From positions 1 to 21,946 of the forward strand of contig JADGIZ010000162.1 of NCBI GenBank assembly GCA_027604665.1: DNA of 21,946 nucleotides. The letters are read 5' to 3'. Position numbers and translations under genes: made by a program. The DNA is from Polyrhizophydium stewartii. Lineage: Eukaryota; Chytridiomycota; Chytridiomycetes; Rhizophydiales. How positions within the stretch are numbered: the stretch's first letter is position 1; every line of letters begins with the position of its first letter. Below the pieces are notes generated by a model that made no database searches, was not told where the DNA came from, and was given only the letters and a program-made list of their open reading frames with translations. Shown piece after piece: positions 9,533-18,271 of this stretch.

Positions 9533-10972
9533 TCACCCGTCGCGCATGCGGCTCAATCGCTGCATGTGCTCACCCTTCCACATCCGGACTTTGCCGTCGT
9601 CGCCGCTTGACGAGAGGATCGTGCCCGTGATGTTCCACTCGACACGCCAGACTTCGGCGTTGTGGTCGCGGAGATCTGCGACGCACTCGACGCGGAACCG
9701 CCTGCGGACTTGGCCGCCCTGCGGGATGACAGCGGCGCCGCCGCTGCCCGAGCTCTCGTCCGTGAGCTTGAAAATGCGCACGTGGCCGTCCTTGCACGCC
9801 GTCGCAATCAGATGATACGTGCGGCCCATGCTCGGTGCCCACGCCACGTCGCAGATGACGTCGCCGTGGCCCGGGAGCTGCTCGTACGCGACCCACTTGT
9901 TGTGCGAGTCCTGGCGGTAGATCCGCGCGGTGTTGTCCCGGCCGCAGCCCACCACCATCATCTGCGGCTCCATGCGCGACTGGCACCACGACAGGCAGAA
10001 CAGGCCCTCGGACTCTTTGCTGATGCCCGGCGCAATCTCAATGTCGTCCTGCATGCCCGGAGCCGTCAGCCGATCCACAAGCCACCTCTCACACCGCCAC
10101 GCTCGAGCGGCCGCACCATGAGCGTCCACTCGTGCAACTTGATTGGATCCATGGCCTCGTAGATCCGCAAGTGGCCGTCTGCGCCAATCGACGCCTGCAG
10201 TCGGGTCGGCGATGCCGTGCACGACCAGGTCAGACCAACCCCACAAGCATCGCAGCCGCGGAGCAAGGCGGCCGGCGACGCACCAGCTTGGCGCCAAAGT
10301 GGTTCGGCGCAAACTCAATGTCGTGCACCGAGCCCTTGGCATCGGTCAGCTCGGCCCGCTTGACCCATCTATGCCCGCTGCGCCGCTGCTCTGGAGGCCG
10401 TCCCAGGCGAGTTCGCAAGCTCGTCAGTCGGGCGCAGCCCGCAGCCGACAAGCGACACCCATGCCACGCACCGTGCTCCTGCTCCTCCCACACCCGGATC
10501 TGGCGGTCCGCCGAGCACGAGGCAAACACCAGGCCGAACTCGGGGTGCGCCCAGGCGACCTTGATCACCGACGAGCTGTGGGCCTGGAGCCGGCCAGCAT
10601 CGAGGATGCGCGGCACCGAGGTGCGTCGCAGCGCGGACCGCAGCGCGTGAGCAGCCGCCAAGCGGCAGGCGAGCACCGCACGCAGGACGCAGGCCAGCGG
10701 CACGCGCCTTGATGACCTCGTTGAGCACCCAGGCGCCGGTATCGTCGGCCTCCCAAACCTTGATGCGCTGGTCGGACGAGCACGTCTGCGTCCGCCGAGG
10801 TCGGCCGCACCGTCAGCCCCTTCGGCGGCGTGTGCGCGGCTGGGCAGGAGGCGGCCCGGGCCGCCATGCCGATGTGCAGGGCACCCACAGCCAGCTTGGT
10901 GCCGTAAAAGTCATACGCCACGCCGTGGATGAGGTCCTCGTGCCCGGCCTCAAAGGTCGTCAGCTGTGTCAT
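9533..10972 (-). CDS. SEH1: WD40 nucleoporin / SEA-complex subunit Seh1
   Basis: Beta-propeller protein of the Y-shaped (Nup84/Nup107) nuclear pore complex that also serves in the SEA/GATOR2 complex controlling TORC1. Six exons: 10972-10889, 10785-10708, 10583-10459, 10368-10284, 10194-10117, 10048-9533; 966 nt, 321 aa (yeast Seh1 is 349). Seh1 signatures in order: GHEDLIHGVAYDFYGTKLA, TCSSDQRIKVWEADD, AHSSSVIKVAWAHPEFG, SCSADRQIRVWEEQ, WVKRAELTDAKGSV, FAPNHFGAKLASIGADG, LRIYEAMDPIKLHEW, then LPGHGDVICDVAWAPSMGR and HNAEVWRVEWNITGTILSSSG ending in KVRMWKGE. Sec13 is the closest alternative, but DLIH, the SADG-type repeat and WVKR favour Seh1. The start at 10972 fits the family's short N-terminus before GHEDLIH. 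Intron 2 (10707-10584) must use a GC donor to keep frame. It is followed by seipin upstream on the same strand. Confidence 0.95.
10584..10707 (-). other. Non-canonical GC-AG intron in SEH1
   Basis: Exon 2 must end after ...NEVIK and exon 3 start with AHSSSV to keep frame and match the family. The bases after AAG are GCGCGT, and the only AG upstream of the exon is CTCCAG at 10585-10584. All nearby GT donors (for example at 10703) are in the wrong phase. A GC-AG intron of 124 bp is the simplest reading; a base-call error is the alternative. Confidence 0.6.
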
Positions 10973-11221
10973 GGCCGGAAGCAGCAACGACAACCGTCGC
11001 CAGACATCCCCGGCTGATCCGCAATGCGTCTCGCCGCGCCGCGCCTACAGCACCGAAGGCGTCGGGGCGAGGCCGGCCGCGGGGCCAGGCTAGCAGGGGC
11101 GGCAGTGCGGACGCCAGGAATGAGGGTGTATTGCAAGAGCGTCGCTCCACACACAGATACGCACACGCACAATATGCAGCTGCAAGCGACAGCGGGGCAG
11201 ATCCGAGGCACGCCGGCCACA
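10973..11221. other. Intergenic region between seipin stop and SEH1 start, with CA-rich tract
   Basis: 249 bp holding the 3' end of seipin and the promoter of SEH1, both on the minus strand. A CA-rich imperfect repeat lies at about 11149-11173. No further gene is seen. Confidence 0.6.
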
Positions 11222-13267
11222 TCACTCAGTGGCCCCGCGAGTCGGACTGGGAGCGACAACCTCGGACGCCGAAGAGTCGGACAGCGTCTGGCTGTTGCCA
11301 ATATCAACAAAGTCCTCGTGGCCAGCCGAGATGGCCGCTGCGGTACGGTCAATCATTGCATCCAGATCGGCCTGGTGAGGAGCGAAACTCGGTGTCGTCT
11401 GGTCAAGCGACGGCTCGCTCTCGTCGCCGGGAACGGCTGCTGCACCGTCGGCCGCCTCAAACTGCTCGTGCGTTGCAGGCAGCGTGTCATTGCCGCTCGA
11501 ATGCGCCGATCCTCGGGCGAAAAAGTCATCGTGGCGGCTGTCGGCATCGTCCGTGCTCGGAACAGGGCTCTTGGACGATGGCGAGGCAGAGACTTCAAAC
11601 TGCAGACGTGAGGATGGCGGCGGAGCAGCGGCAAAGCTTGTGCCGCCCGAACCGCCCATGCGTGCGATGCCGCCGCCAACAGCAACCGACGATGTGGCGG
11701 TAGACCCTGTCGCGCCGCGGCCGCCAGCGAACGGAGATCCGTACGGCGTGTAGGAAGATCCGTATGTCGAGGGCACAAACGGCGACGTGTATCCGGCCAA
11801 AGCCTCTCCGCCGCGCAACTGCGCTGCAGAGGCTGGCGACGCAGCAGAGGCATCGACAGGCGGCCGATGAAGCAGGCGGCCGTCGCTGCCAATGTGAGTC
11901 GGGTTGATGCCGTACATGTCCTGGGCATAGCTGTGCGCCGCTGCAATCTCCTCCTGCTCGGACCCAAACTGAAAGCCCGAGCCGCGGCCAGGTGCGTTGT
12001 CCGCCTCGTCGATGCTCGAGTCAGACGCCGTCGAACCATTGTCGGCATCCTCGTAGTCCGAAGCTGGCTCAACACCCTGATTCGTGCCAAGGATGTTGTC
12101 CGGATCGGCGTCGGCGTCAAGCAGGCCGTTCGAGCTGTCCTTTGCGGGCTGCTCGTCGTCGTCGGCGCTCATGAGCGCTTGCAGCACACTCCAAAGCGTC
12201 GACATGAACAGAGTCTCGACGAGCAGGATGAGCGAGATGAAGAGAATGGCGGTCGAAAGCCACCAGTGGTACATGAAGTAGCTGAGGCCCTGGAAGTGCG
12301 TTTGGATGCGCAGCGTGGTGCTGTAGGTTTGGAGGTCCTTGTTCGAGATGGAGATCAGGGCACGGTCGACCTGGACGGCCTGCTTGTCCGAGAAGCTCTC
12401 GATCAGCGGCACCGTGAGTTGGTGCGCCTCGAAGCCGTACCCGAGCAGCAGCGATGGCAGGCTCCAGACGGTGGAGATCAAGCGGAAGAGCGGCGACTTG
12501 TAGCGCACCATGGCCTGCGGCAGCGCAAGCGCCAGCGCGGGATCAGCAAGCACGTGCGTCGGGCGGAACAAGGGTTGGGCAACAGACGCACTGGGCGGCT
12601 TGCGCGAGCAACGGTTTCGTTTGTCTTGGACACCAGCTCGATCGTGACCATGAAGTTGCCTGGCGACGGACAGCGTACTCTTCGTCAGTTGCATGCTGCA
12701 GCCCGGCGGCGTGCAGACGCACCCACCCTGCTGGAAGTTGAACTCGGAGTCGGGCAGAGAGATGTCGACTGCAAAGTTGTACTGCTGGTCGGGCTTAAGG
12801 AAGGTGGACTGCGCCGCAGCGGCTCGTGTCAGCACGGGCGTGTGCAAACAGCCTCCTCGTTGCCGCTGATGCTGCCGTCCAGGGGCGCAGCTTACGTGCA
12901 CGATGTCGAGCGAGGCTTGAGGCAGCCGGCTGCGGGAAGCGTGCATCAGCAAGCTAGCTCGTCGTGCGGCGGCCGCCGCGCTGGAGGCGTGCGAGCACTC
13001 GCACGGAGTGACGCACCCTTGGCCGTACTGCAGGTAGAACGGCACGACGGTGGCGACCTGGGGCATGTACAAGGCGTAGAACAGGCCGTAGGCGCCAAAG
13101 GCGGCGACGACCATAGCGGAGAAGACGGCGCCGAAGACGACCGAGTTGACCGCCGCCTTGGCGGTCTTCTCGGATGTGACTTGCTCGACGATGCCGCGCC
13201 AGATGGGCTCGACGGACTCGCGCACGGTCTGCACCGTATCCGAGGCAATGTCGCCGACGTCGTCCAT
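11222..13267 (-). CDS. SEI1: Seipin (lipid-droplet biogenesis protein) with long disordered tail
   Basis: ER membrane protein that forms oligomeric rings at ER-lipid droplet contacts. Five exons: 13267-13017, 12929-12896, 12808-12727, 12659-12592, 12514-11222; 575 aa. N-terminal cytosolic helix, TM1 at about 40-68, lumenal core with VVPFYLQYG, the beta-sandwich segment YNFAVDISLPDSEFNFQQGNFMV (the LPxS...GNFMV block typical of seipins), TIELVSKTNETVARASRP, MVRYKSPLFRLISTVW, and TM2 at about 229-256 (LSTAILFISLILLVETLFM). After TM2 comes an unusually long tail of about 310 residues rich in Ser/Gly/Asp/Ala, with an acidic ADDDEQ start. The unspliced frame is open through most of the locus, but the intronic translations are Cys/Arg/His-rich and break the GNFMV block, so the introns are real. 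Start ATG chosen as the only one before TM1; it lies 119 bp from the divergent capping-enzyme ATG. Confidence 0.93.
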   Translation of the reverse strand: MDDVGDIASDTVQTVRESVEPIWRGIVEQVTSEKTAKAAVNSVVFGAVFSAMVVAAFGAYGLFYALYMPQVATVVPFYLQYGQGCVTPCECSHASSAAAAARRASLLMHASRSRLPQASLDIVHVSCAPGRQHQRQRGGCLHTPVLTRAAAAQSTFLKPDQQYNFAVDISLPDSEFNFQQGGCVCTPPGCSMQLTKSTLSVARQLHGHDRAGVQDKRNRCSRKPPSASVAQPLFRPTHVLADPALALALPQAMVRYKSPLFRLISTVWSLPSLLLGYGFEAHQLTVPLIESFSDKQAVQVDRALISISNKDLQTYSTTLRIQTHFQGLSYFMYHWWLSTAILFISLILLVETLFMSTLWSVLQALMSADDDEQPAKDSSNGLLDADADPDNILGTNQGVEPASDYEDADNGSTASDSSIDEADNAPGRGSGFQFGSEQEEIAAAHSYAQDMYGINPTHIGSDGRLLHRPPVDASAASPASAAQLRGGEALAGYTSPFVPSTYGSSYTPYGSPFAGGRGATGSTATSSVAVGGGIARMGGSGGTSFAAAPPPSSRLQFEVSASPSSKSPVPSTDDADSRHDDFFARGSAHSSGNDTLPATHEQFEAADGAAAVPGDESEPSLDQTTPSFAPHQADLDAMIDRTAAAISAGHEDFVDIGNSQTLSDSSASEVVAPSPTRGATE

Positions 13268-13386
13268 GCTTGCTTGCCGGGGCGTGTCCACAGGCGGCTG
13301 CTGCCGGCCAAGGCGGCCGCGTTCCTGAGGGCGCGGTGCCCAACGACAGGCGGCCGCGACAGGCTCCCAGCGCCCCGCGCGACCCG
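13268..13386. promoter_or_regulatory. 119-bp divergent promoter, seipin / capping enzyme
   Basis: The two start codons point away from each other with only 119 bp between. All 5' leader and core promoter sequence for both genes must fit here. The stretch is GC-rich with repeated GGCGGC/GGCCGC blocks and has no TATA box. Confidence 0.65.
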
Positions 13387-14923
13387 ATGCTGCCGCCGAT
13401 CCCCGGCACGCGGGTGCAGGATCCCCAGTGGCTGCGGTTCCTGCGCGGCCACGTCTCCGAGCTGGTGCAGATGAACTGCCGCCCGTCCAAGTGCGCTGCC
13501 GTCGCCGCTCGCCGGCCCATGCCGCTCGCCGCTCACGCCCGCCGCCTGCAGGTTCCCCGGCGCCCAGCCCGTCAGCTTTGCCTCGCACCACATCCAGGAG
13601 CTGTGCGAGGAGAACTACTTTGTCAGCGAGAAGGCCGACGGCGTGCGCTGTCTCATGTTCACCACGCGGCTGCGCGACGGCAGCGGCGAGACGTTCTTGG
13701 TGCGTCTGCCGCGCCGTCCGAGCGCCTCGCCCGACGGCACCCTCATATGCATGCCGAGCGCAGATTGACCGCAAGAACGAGTACTACAAGCTCGACTTTG
13801 GGCTGATGCAGGCCGATGGCAGCCTGCACGTCGACACGCTGCTCGACGGCGAGCTGGTTTTCGAGGCCGAGACGGACAAGGTGTGCGCGCCGGATCCCGT
13901 CGCTGCCCCTGGCCGCTCGGCTTGCTGAGACTTGCTTTGCCAGCAAACGGGCGAGCAGAGACAGAAGCTGTTCTTTCTGTTCTTTGACGCCCTCGTCGTC
14001 GACGGCAAGAGCCTGTGCGACCGGCCGTACACAAAGCGCCTTGGCGTGAGCCTCAGCGACTGTTGAGCAGTGCACGTCGGCTGGAGTTGTTGATCCAAAT
14101 CCAACTTGCTTGCCACGCAGTATCTGCGCGAGTTTGTTGTCAAGCCGCATCTCATGCACGAGCGCAAGCCAGAATACACCCGCAACCAGCCGTTCCGCAT
14201 GGTTCAGAAGCGGCTCGAGATGTCATACAATATTGCCACCGTCTTTGAGCACATGCGCGGTTACAAGCACAAGACCGACGGTGTTATCTTTACATCCGCT
14301 GTCGCGCCGTACATGTCTGGAACATGCCCGAAAATGTGAGCCAGAGACAGATGCATACGTTGCGACTCCGCTGGCGCTTAACAGAGTATTCTCGCTTGCA
14401 GGCTAAAGTGGAAACCCTCCGAGGAGAACACGGTCGACTTCAAGATCATTAGCATCGGCAGGGGACCAACAGGATCACCCGAGTACCGCCTCGGTATCCT
14501 GGAGAGCTCCGACAGACACAGTGACTTTGGGGTTCTCGAACTTGATGAGGAGCTCAAGGACGAGTGAGATGCTCGCCGCATCAGCCGTCTCGCTGTGCAC
14601 GGCTGCTCACTCGAGCTCCCGCAGGTGGCGCCGCGACCCGCCTCTAAACCGCATTATCGAATGCCGATACGATCCGCAATGGCCCTCAACATGGCGCTTC
14701 TCGCGCTTCCGCGACGACAAGATGACGGCAAATCACATCTCCACTTACCACAGCATTATCCAGTCGATCGAAGACAATGTTTCGATGGAGGAGGTGCGGC
14801 TCGGGCTGGTAGCAGTCTTTTTGGTTTGCATCGCTAAGCGTGTCTTGCTCTTGGCAACAGCTCATTGAGGCGGCACCTCGCATAGAGCGAGCATGGAGGG
14901 AGCGAGAAGCTCGCTCGCGATGA
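13387..14923 (+). CDS. CEG1: mRNA guanylyltransferase (capping enzyme alpha subunit)
   Basis: Transfers GMP from GTP to the diphosphate 5' end of nascent Pol II transcripts in the nucleus. Eight exons: 13387-13490, 13552-13699, 13764-13880, 13944-14045, 14121-14335, 14402-14563, 14625-14793, 14861-14923; 359 aa, with introns of 61-75 bp. Nucleotidyltransferase motifs are all present: motif I EKADGVR with the nucleotidyl lysine at about 62; motif III LLDGELVFE (about 110-118); IIIa FFLFFDALVVDG; IV HKTDGVIFT (about 207-215); V LKWKPSEENTVDFK; then the OB-fold part with EWRRDPPLNRIIECRYDPQW and motif VI WRFSRFRDDK (about 306-315). There is no N-terminal phosphatase domain, so as in other fungi the RNA triphosphatase should be a separate protein. 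It is shorter than yeast Ceg1 (459 aa), mainly for lack of a C-terminal extension. Confidence 0.96.
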
Positions 14924-15193
14924 AATACTGTCGTTGATTGCTGGTTCCATACTTACGGGCAGACGCACATCCCGGCACCATGACACCACCGCGGACCTGT
15001 CGATCTGCAATCGATTGCTCTGCCGCTGATGCTCCGCAATAAAATCTGAAACTTAGATTAACGCTTCGGACAACCATCTACCAATAAGCCAACTAGAGCT
15101 ACATGCGTTGAAACTCAAGCATCTGCAGGCACTGGCGAAGACACTCTTAGCATTGACAGACAGTACAGTATGTATGTATTCGGTACATGAGGT
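14924..15193. other. Convergent 3' intergenic region (capping enzyme / M28 peptidase)
   Basis: 270 bp of lower GC than the flanking genes. It carries a plus-strand poly(A) signal (listed separately) and a TGTATGTATT-type tract at about 15171-15180 that could be part of the minus-strand 3' UTR. No ORF of interest. Confidence 0.6.
15038..15043 (+). terminator. Candidate poly(A) signal of the capping-enzyme gene
   Basis: A perfect AATAAA hexamer 115 nt downstream of the capping-enzyme stop codon, in a locally AT-richer stretch. Position and strand fit a cleavage/polyadenylation signal; usage is inferred. Confidence 0.5.
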
Positions 15194-16381
15194 TCAGGCC
15201 CGGCCGGCGAGCGACAGCTCGACAACAAAGCCGACCGTAACGCGGATGAAGTCAGTGAGGTGGTCGTAGTTGATGACATCGATTGTGTCGAGGAACGAGC
15301 CGTCCGAGTTGACCTGGTCGTTGTACGGGAACGCCGTCGACAGGGTGCCCTCCATGGGAAGAACCGCGCGGTAGCCGTGGTCGTACCAGGCTGAGTTGTC
15401 GGTGCAGCGGTAGCCGCAAGCAGCAGTCGTCTGGCGGGTCGACGTCACAGAGCTGACGACGCTCTTGAGGAACGTGGTGGTGGTCGGGTCGGTGAAGTCA
15501 GTGTAGACGGCAATGGCGCGGGTGATGCCGGGCTTGACATAGCCGGACTGGTCGAGGTTGAGATATGCAACAACATCCTTCTTGGCCTTGGCATACGATT
15601 CGGCGACCTCGTTCGAGCCATAGATGCCCTCCTCCTCGCCAGAGTACCAGTGGAACTCGATCGGGCGGTATGGCACGAACTTGCCCTCGACGAGCAGGCG
15701 GAGCGCCTCGAAGATCACAGTCGAGCCAGACGCGCAGTCGTCGGCCGCGGGGTTATTGTTGGGCTCAGGGCGGTTTGAGCCGTCTGGCGGTCATACGCCA
15801 AAGCGGGCCGGAGAGCAGAGGAGCAAGCACTCGTCAGCGTCTCGGCGGGCAGGCGAGCGATCAGGCACGGTGCACCGGCACGGCGACTCACAGGCAATGG
15901 TGTCGATGTGCGTGCCAGTGATGACAATGTCGGACGCGACGAGGTTCGTCGGCGCGAGGCGAGCAATGACGCTTGGCTGCTTGTTCCACGAGTGCTGGAA
16001 CTTGGACACCGTCAGGCTGACGCCCGGCGCAGTCTTGGCCGCGAGAGCGCTGATCTGCGTCACGACCCAGTCGCACGCAGCAACGCCGTTGTCGCTCTTG
16101 TAGTATCGCTCAGGGAACGAGGCGAGCTTCTCGAGGAACGTCTGCGCCTTGGTCTTGGACAAACCGCCGAGCAGCGTCGTGACGGTCGACGTGCGCTTGA
16201 CGGTCGTCGGGATGGCCGTCGAAGGCGTCGGACCCTTGGAGAGCGCCGCGAGGTTGGCGGGTGCCTTGCCTGCGGGCTTGGGCCGCTCGTGGCGGCGGTC
16301 GAAGACGTGCGGCACGGGGCGGAGTGCCTGGGCGGCGCCGACGGCGCAGAGGACGGCGGTGAAGAGAGTCGACAGGTGCAT
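15194..16381 (-). CDS. Secreted M28-family zinc aminopeptidase (leucine aminopeptidase type)
   Basis: Predicted extracellular exopeptidase releasing N-terminal residues. Two exons: 16381-15892 and 15783-15194; 359 aa. An N-terminal signal peptide (MHLSTLFTAVLCAVGAAQA) is followed by a propeptide-like stretch to about residue 75. Zinc and catalytic residues are visible: GTHIDT (H158, D160), PAADDCASGS (about 176-184), YSGEEEG (E213-E215), LNLDQSG (D241), and a late histidine in YDHLTDF (about 338). CGYRC (286-290) matches the small disulfide of Aeromonas/Aspergillus-type aminopeptidases, and CTDNSAWYDHGY follows it. The 108-bp intron 15891-15784 (GTGAGT...CGCCAG) restores the frame between the first zinc ligand and the ADD motif. 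The protein ends shortly after the last ligand with no C-terminal domain. Other M28 peptidases are the alternative for substrate specificity. Confidence 0.95.
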
Positions 16382-16653
16382 TGCTCGGCGGGCGGCTTTG
16401 CGAAGGCGGTTGCTGAGGCTGCCTCGGAGCGGGCGGGCGGGACGGTCCTGTTTTATGTGGGCGGCGGGCTCGACCCGCCTCCCTGAGCATGCGGTGTGGG
16501 CGAGCACGCGGCGGCGCGCGTGGGTGCATGGCGAGCGCGAGGCGCCATGGCAGCCGAGCAGCTCCGCCGGCAAGTCGGTCTGCGACGGCGGAGCAGCCGC
16601 CTGACGCGTCGTGGCCGCCCGCGGCTGCGCGCGGCTCGCGCGGGGTGCGGTGC

Positions 16654-16677
16654 GGGCTGGCGGGCTGGCGGGCTGGA
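16654..16677. repeat. Three-copy 8-bp tandem repeat (GGGCTGGC)
   Basis: Three consecutive units, the last with one change. Together with the CTG run nearby it marks this intergenic stretch as simple-sequence-rich. Confidence 0.8.
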
Positions 16678-16935
16678 TGGCGCGAGCGAGCGCCAGCGAC
16701 GGGCGTCTCTGGCCGCGCGGGGGGGGGCAGCACGAGCTCTCGAGTGCTCGGCCAGGGGCAGGCGGGACGGGTCCGGCGCATGTCGGGCCACGCGGCGCTG
16801 GCGGGGTGGGCTTCGGTGCACCCGCCCCCACGCGGGAGGATCCGGCAAGATCGCGGCTTGAAAGCGGATCACGCGCAGCACCGCCGCAGCGACTTCGGCG
16901 ACCTTCCGCAATCCCCCCCGTCCCAACGGACCTCG

Positions 16936-16953
16936 CTGCTGCTGCTGCTGCTG
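16936..16953. repeat. (CTG)6 run in intergenic DNA
   Basis: Six CTG triplets on the plus strand, outside any supported gene. Confidence 0.85.
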
Positions 16954-17572
16954 TCGTGATTGGCGCCGCCCGCGAGTGCCGTTCTAATACAGCCCTCTTC
17001 GCTGCTGCTGCCGATCCCACCGCTGGCTGTCACCCGCTGCTGCCCGACCGAACCGCCCGGTCGAACTGCCAGTGGCACGCCTGCGACCTCGTCCCGCCTG
17101 ACGACCCGGCCCGCATCCCCCGCCTGCCCGCGACACCTTTCCGAGCGGCACCTGCCGGCCCGCCTGCAGTTGGCCGGCCGCTCCCAACGTCGCCCGTCCA
17201 CGCCCGCTTCCGACGTCGCCCACCCGCTCTCGCCCTCGACCCGCGCAGCGTGGCCGAGACGCGTGGCCGAGACGCGTGGTGGGACGCGAGCACACAGACC
17301 CCGCTCTCATGCTCCGCCCGCTCCCGCCGCGCCACGCCGCCCATCGCCCTCGCTCACTCCTTCTGCTTACCCGTGCCTTCCATCACTGGAAACGTGATTT
17401 CGCTCCTCTCGATCCCGCCCCGTGTGAGCTCCGCGGTCCCACCAAGCCAAGCGCGCTCGACCGTCGCTTCGCTTTGTGATGCTCCGCCAGGGAGCCGAGT
17501 GAGCTGGGTGTCTGCGCCGACCGGCTGACCAGCCTGCCCGCCTGCCGTGCTCTTGAGCAAGCTGTGAGCCCC

Positions 17573-18001
17573 ATGTCGTCGAGCACTCATCACCAAGACA
17601 CAATCGATTTCGAGATGTGCGAGTGGGCGCGCATCGGCGACGCCGGCGTTGCACCAGCGGCGGCGGCCGTCGGGAATCAGCTGGTTGACAAGCAGCCCAA
17701 GGACACGCAGCGCACAGCAACACCGCTCACGGTGTCTTGCCTGTATTTACCGACGTGCCATCATTGCTCCCTGTGCTTTTGCTGGGCTGCTCACTTCAAC
17801 GAAATCCGGCTCTACGCATCTCAAGAGCGACTCCTCACATCCTCGATGCGGAGCGACGCATTTCAGCACAACCACGGCATATTGCATCGCTTGCGCATTC
17901 TCGCGCGAGTATGCACAAGTCTTGGTGGTCCAAAGGGGGCTTTTACTTTGTACAATCGAGGAGCTAACTGCGCCTCCAAGTGCCCGCCTTCCCCACCATA
18001 A
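17573..18001 (+). CDS. Weak hypothetical ORF, possible first exon of a small gene
   Basis: ATG at 17573 opens a frame of 142 codons ending TAA at 17999-18001. The first 53 codons (to 17731) look coding: mixed acidic and polar composition (DTIDFEMCEWARIGDAG, GNQLVDKQPKDTQ) with neighbour-like codon use. They end at a possible GTGTCT donor. The remainder is Cys/His/Leu-rich with lower GC, and may be intron or 3' UTR. A possible later acceptor CTCAAG at 17820-17825 leads to another open frame, but nothing there is recognisable. No family resemblance. It could be a small orphan gene, or chance. Confidence 0.25.
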   Translation: MSSSTHHQDTIDFEMCEWARIGDAGVAPAAAAVGNQLVDKQPKDTQRTATPLTVSCLYLPTCHHCSLCFCWAAHFNEIRLYASQERLLTSSMRSDAFQHNHGILHRLRILARVCTSLGGPKGAFTLYNRGANCASKCPPSPP

Positions 18002-18271
18002 CCTCCAGCCATCAGAAACCCAAATCGCAGCGCAGTGTCCTTCCTTGTTGCTGACTTTGTGCGTGCGCGCGGACCCGCTGCATGTGTGCGTGTCGAGTTG
18101 TGCGTATGTGCGCGGTCAAAGACATTCGTTGTCGTGGTCGGTTTGGCTGGTCAATGTGAGAGATCGTCGAACGGAGGAGTGGAGGGGAAGGCAAGGCCAT
18201 CGGGCAATCGAGGGAGTAGTGAGAGGTGGTGAAAGCGCCGTGGCGGCAGCCCAGATGCTCCGCGCGCGTTC

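Larger units (their letters stand above)
16382..17572. other. About 1.2 kb GC-rich region without a supported gene
   Basis: Upstream of the M28 peptidase. Several long open frames exist on both strands but their translations are Arg/Pro/Ala-rich and without recognisable motifs, as expected of very GC-rich non-coding DNA. One plus-strand frame includes a CQWHAC stretch at about 17070-17090 that hints at a zinc finger but lacks the partner histidines. The stretch also holds several short repeats and a G9 run at 16719-16727. The pyrimidine-rich part at about 17340-17410 could be promoter for the ORF at 17573. Confidence 0.5.

Noticed and set aside
11867..13474. Long plus-strand open frame (about 535 codons) opposite seipin
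   Set aside because: It is the reverse-strand shadow of the seipin exons. Its translation is Arg/Leu/Val-rich without motifs, whereas the minus strand has clear seipin features.
11222..13774. Reading the seipin locus as one 850-codon intronless ORF
   Set aside because: The frame is open by chance through the introns, but the intronic parts are Cys/His/Arg-rich and destroy the GNFMV seipin block. It also extends into the divergent capping-enzyme exon.
17070..17095. C2H2 zinc finger suggested by CQWHAC
   Set aside because: No hydrophobic core or paired histidines follow at the needed spacing in any plausible splice form, and the surrounding composition is non-coding-like.
17940..17970. Possible U5-like loop (GGGGCTTTTACTTTG)
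   Set aside because: Only a few bases resemble the U5 loop; there is no flanking stem or Sm site. No tRNA or other snRNA signature was found in the window.
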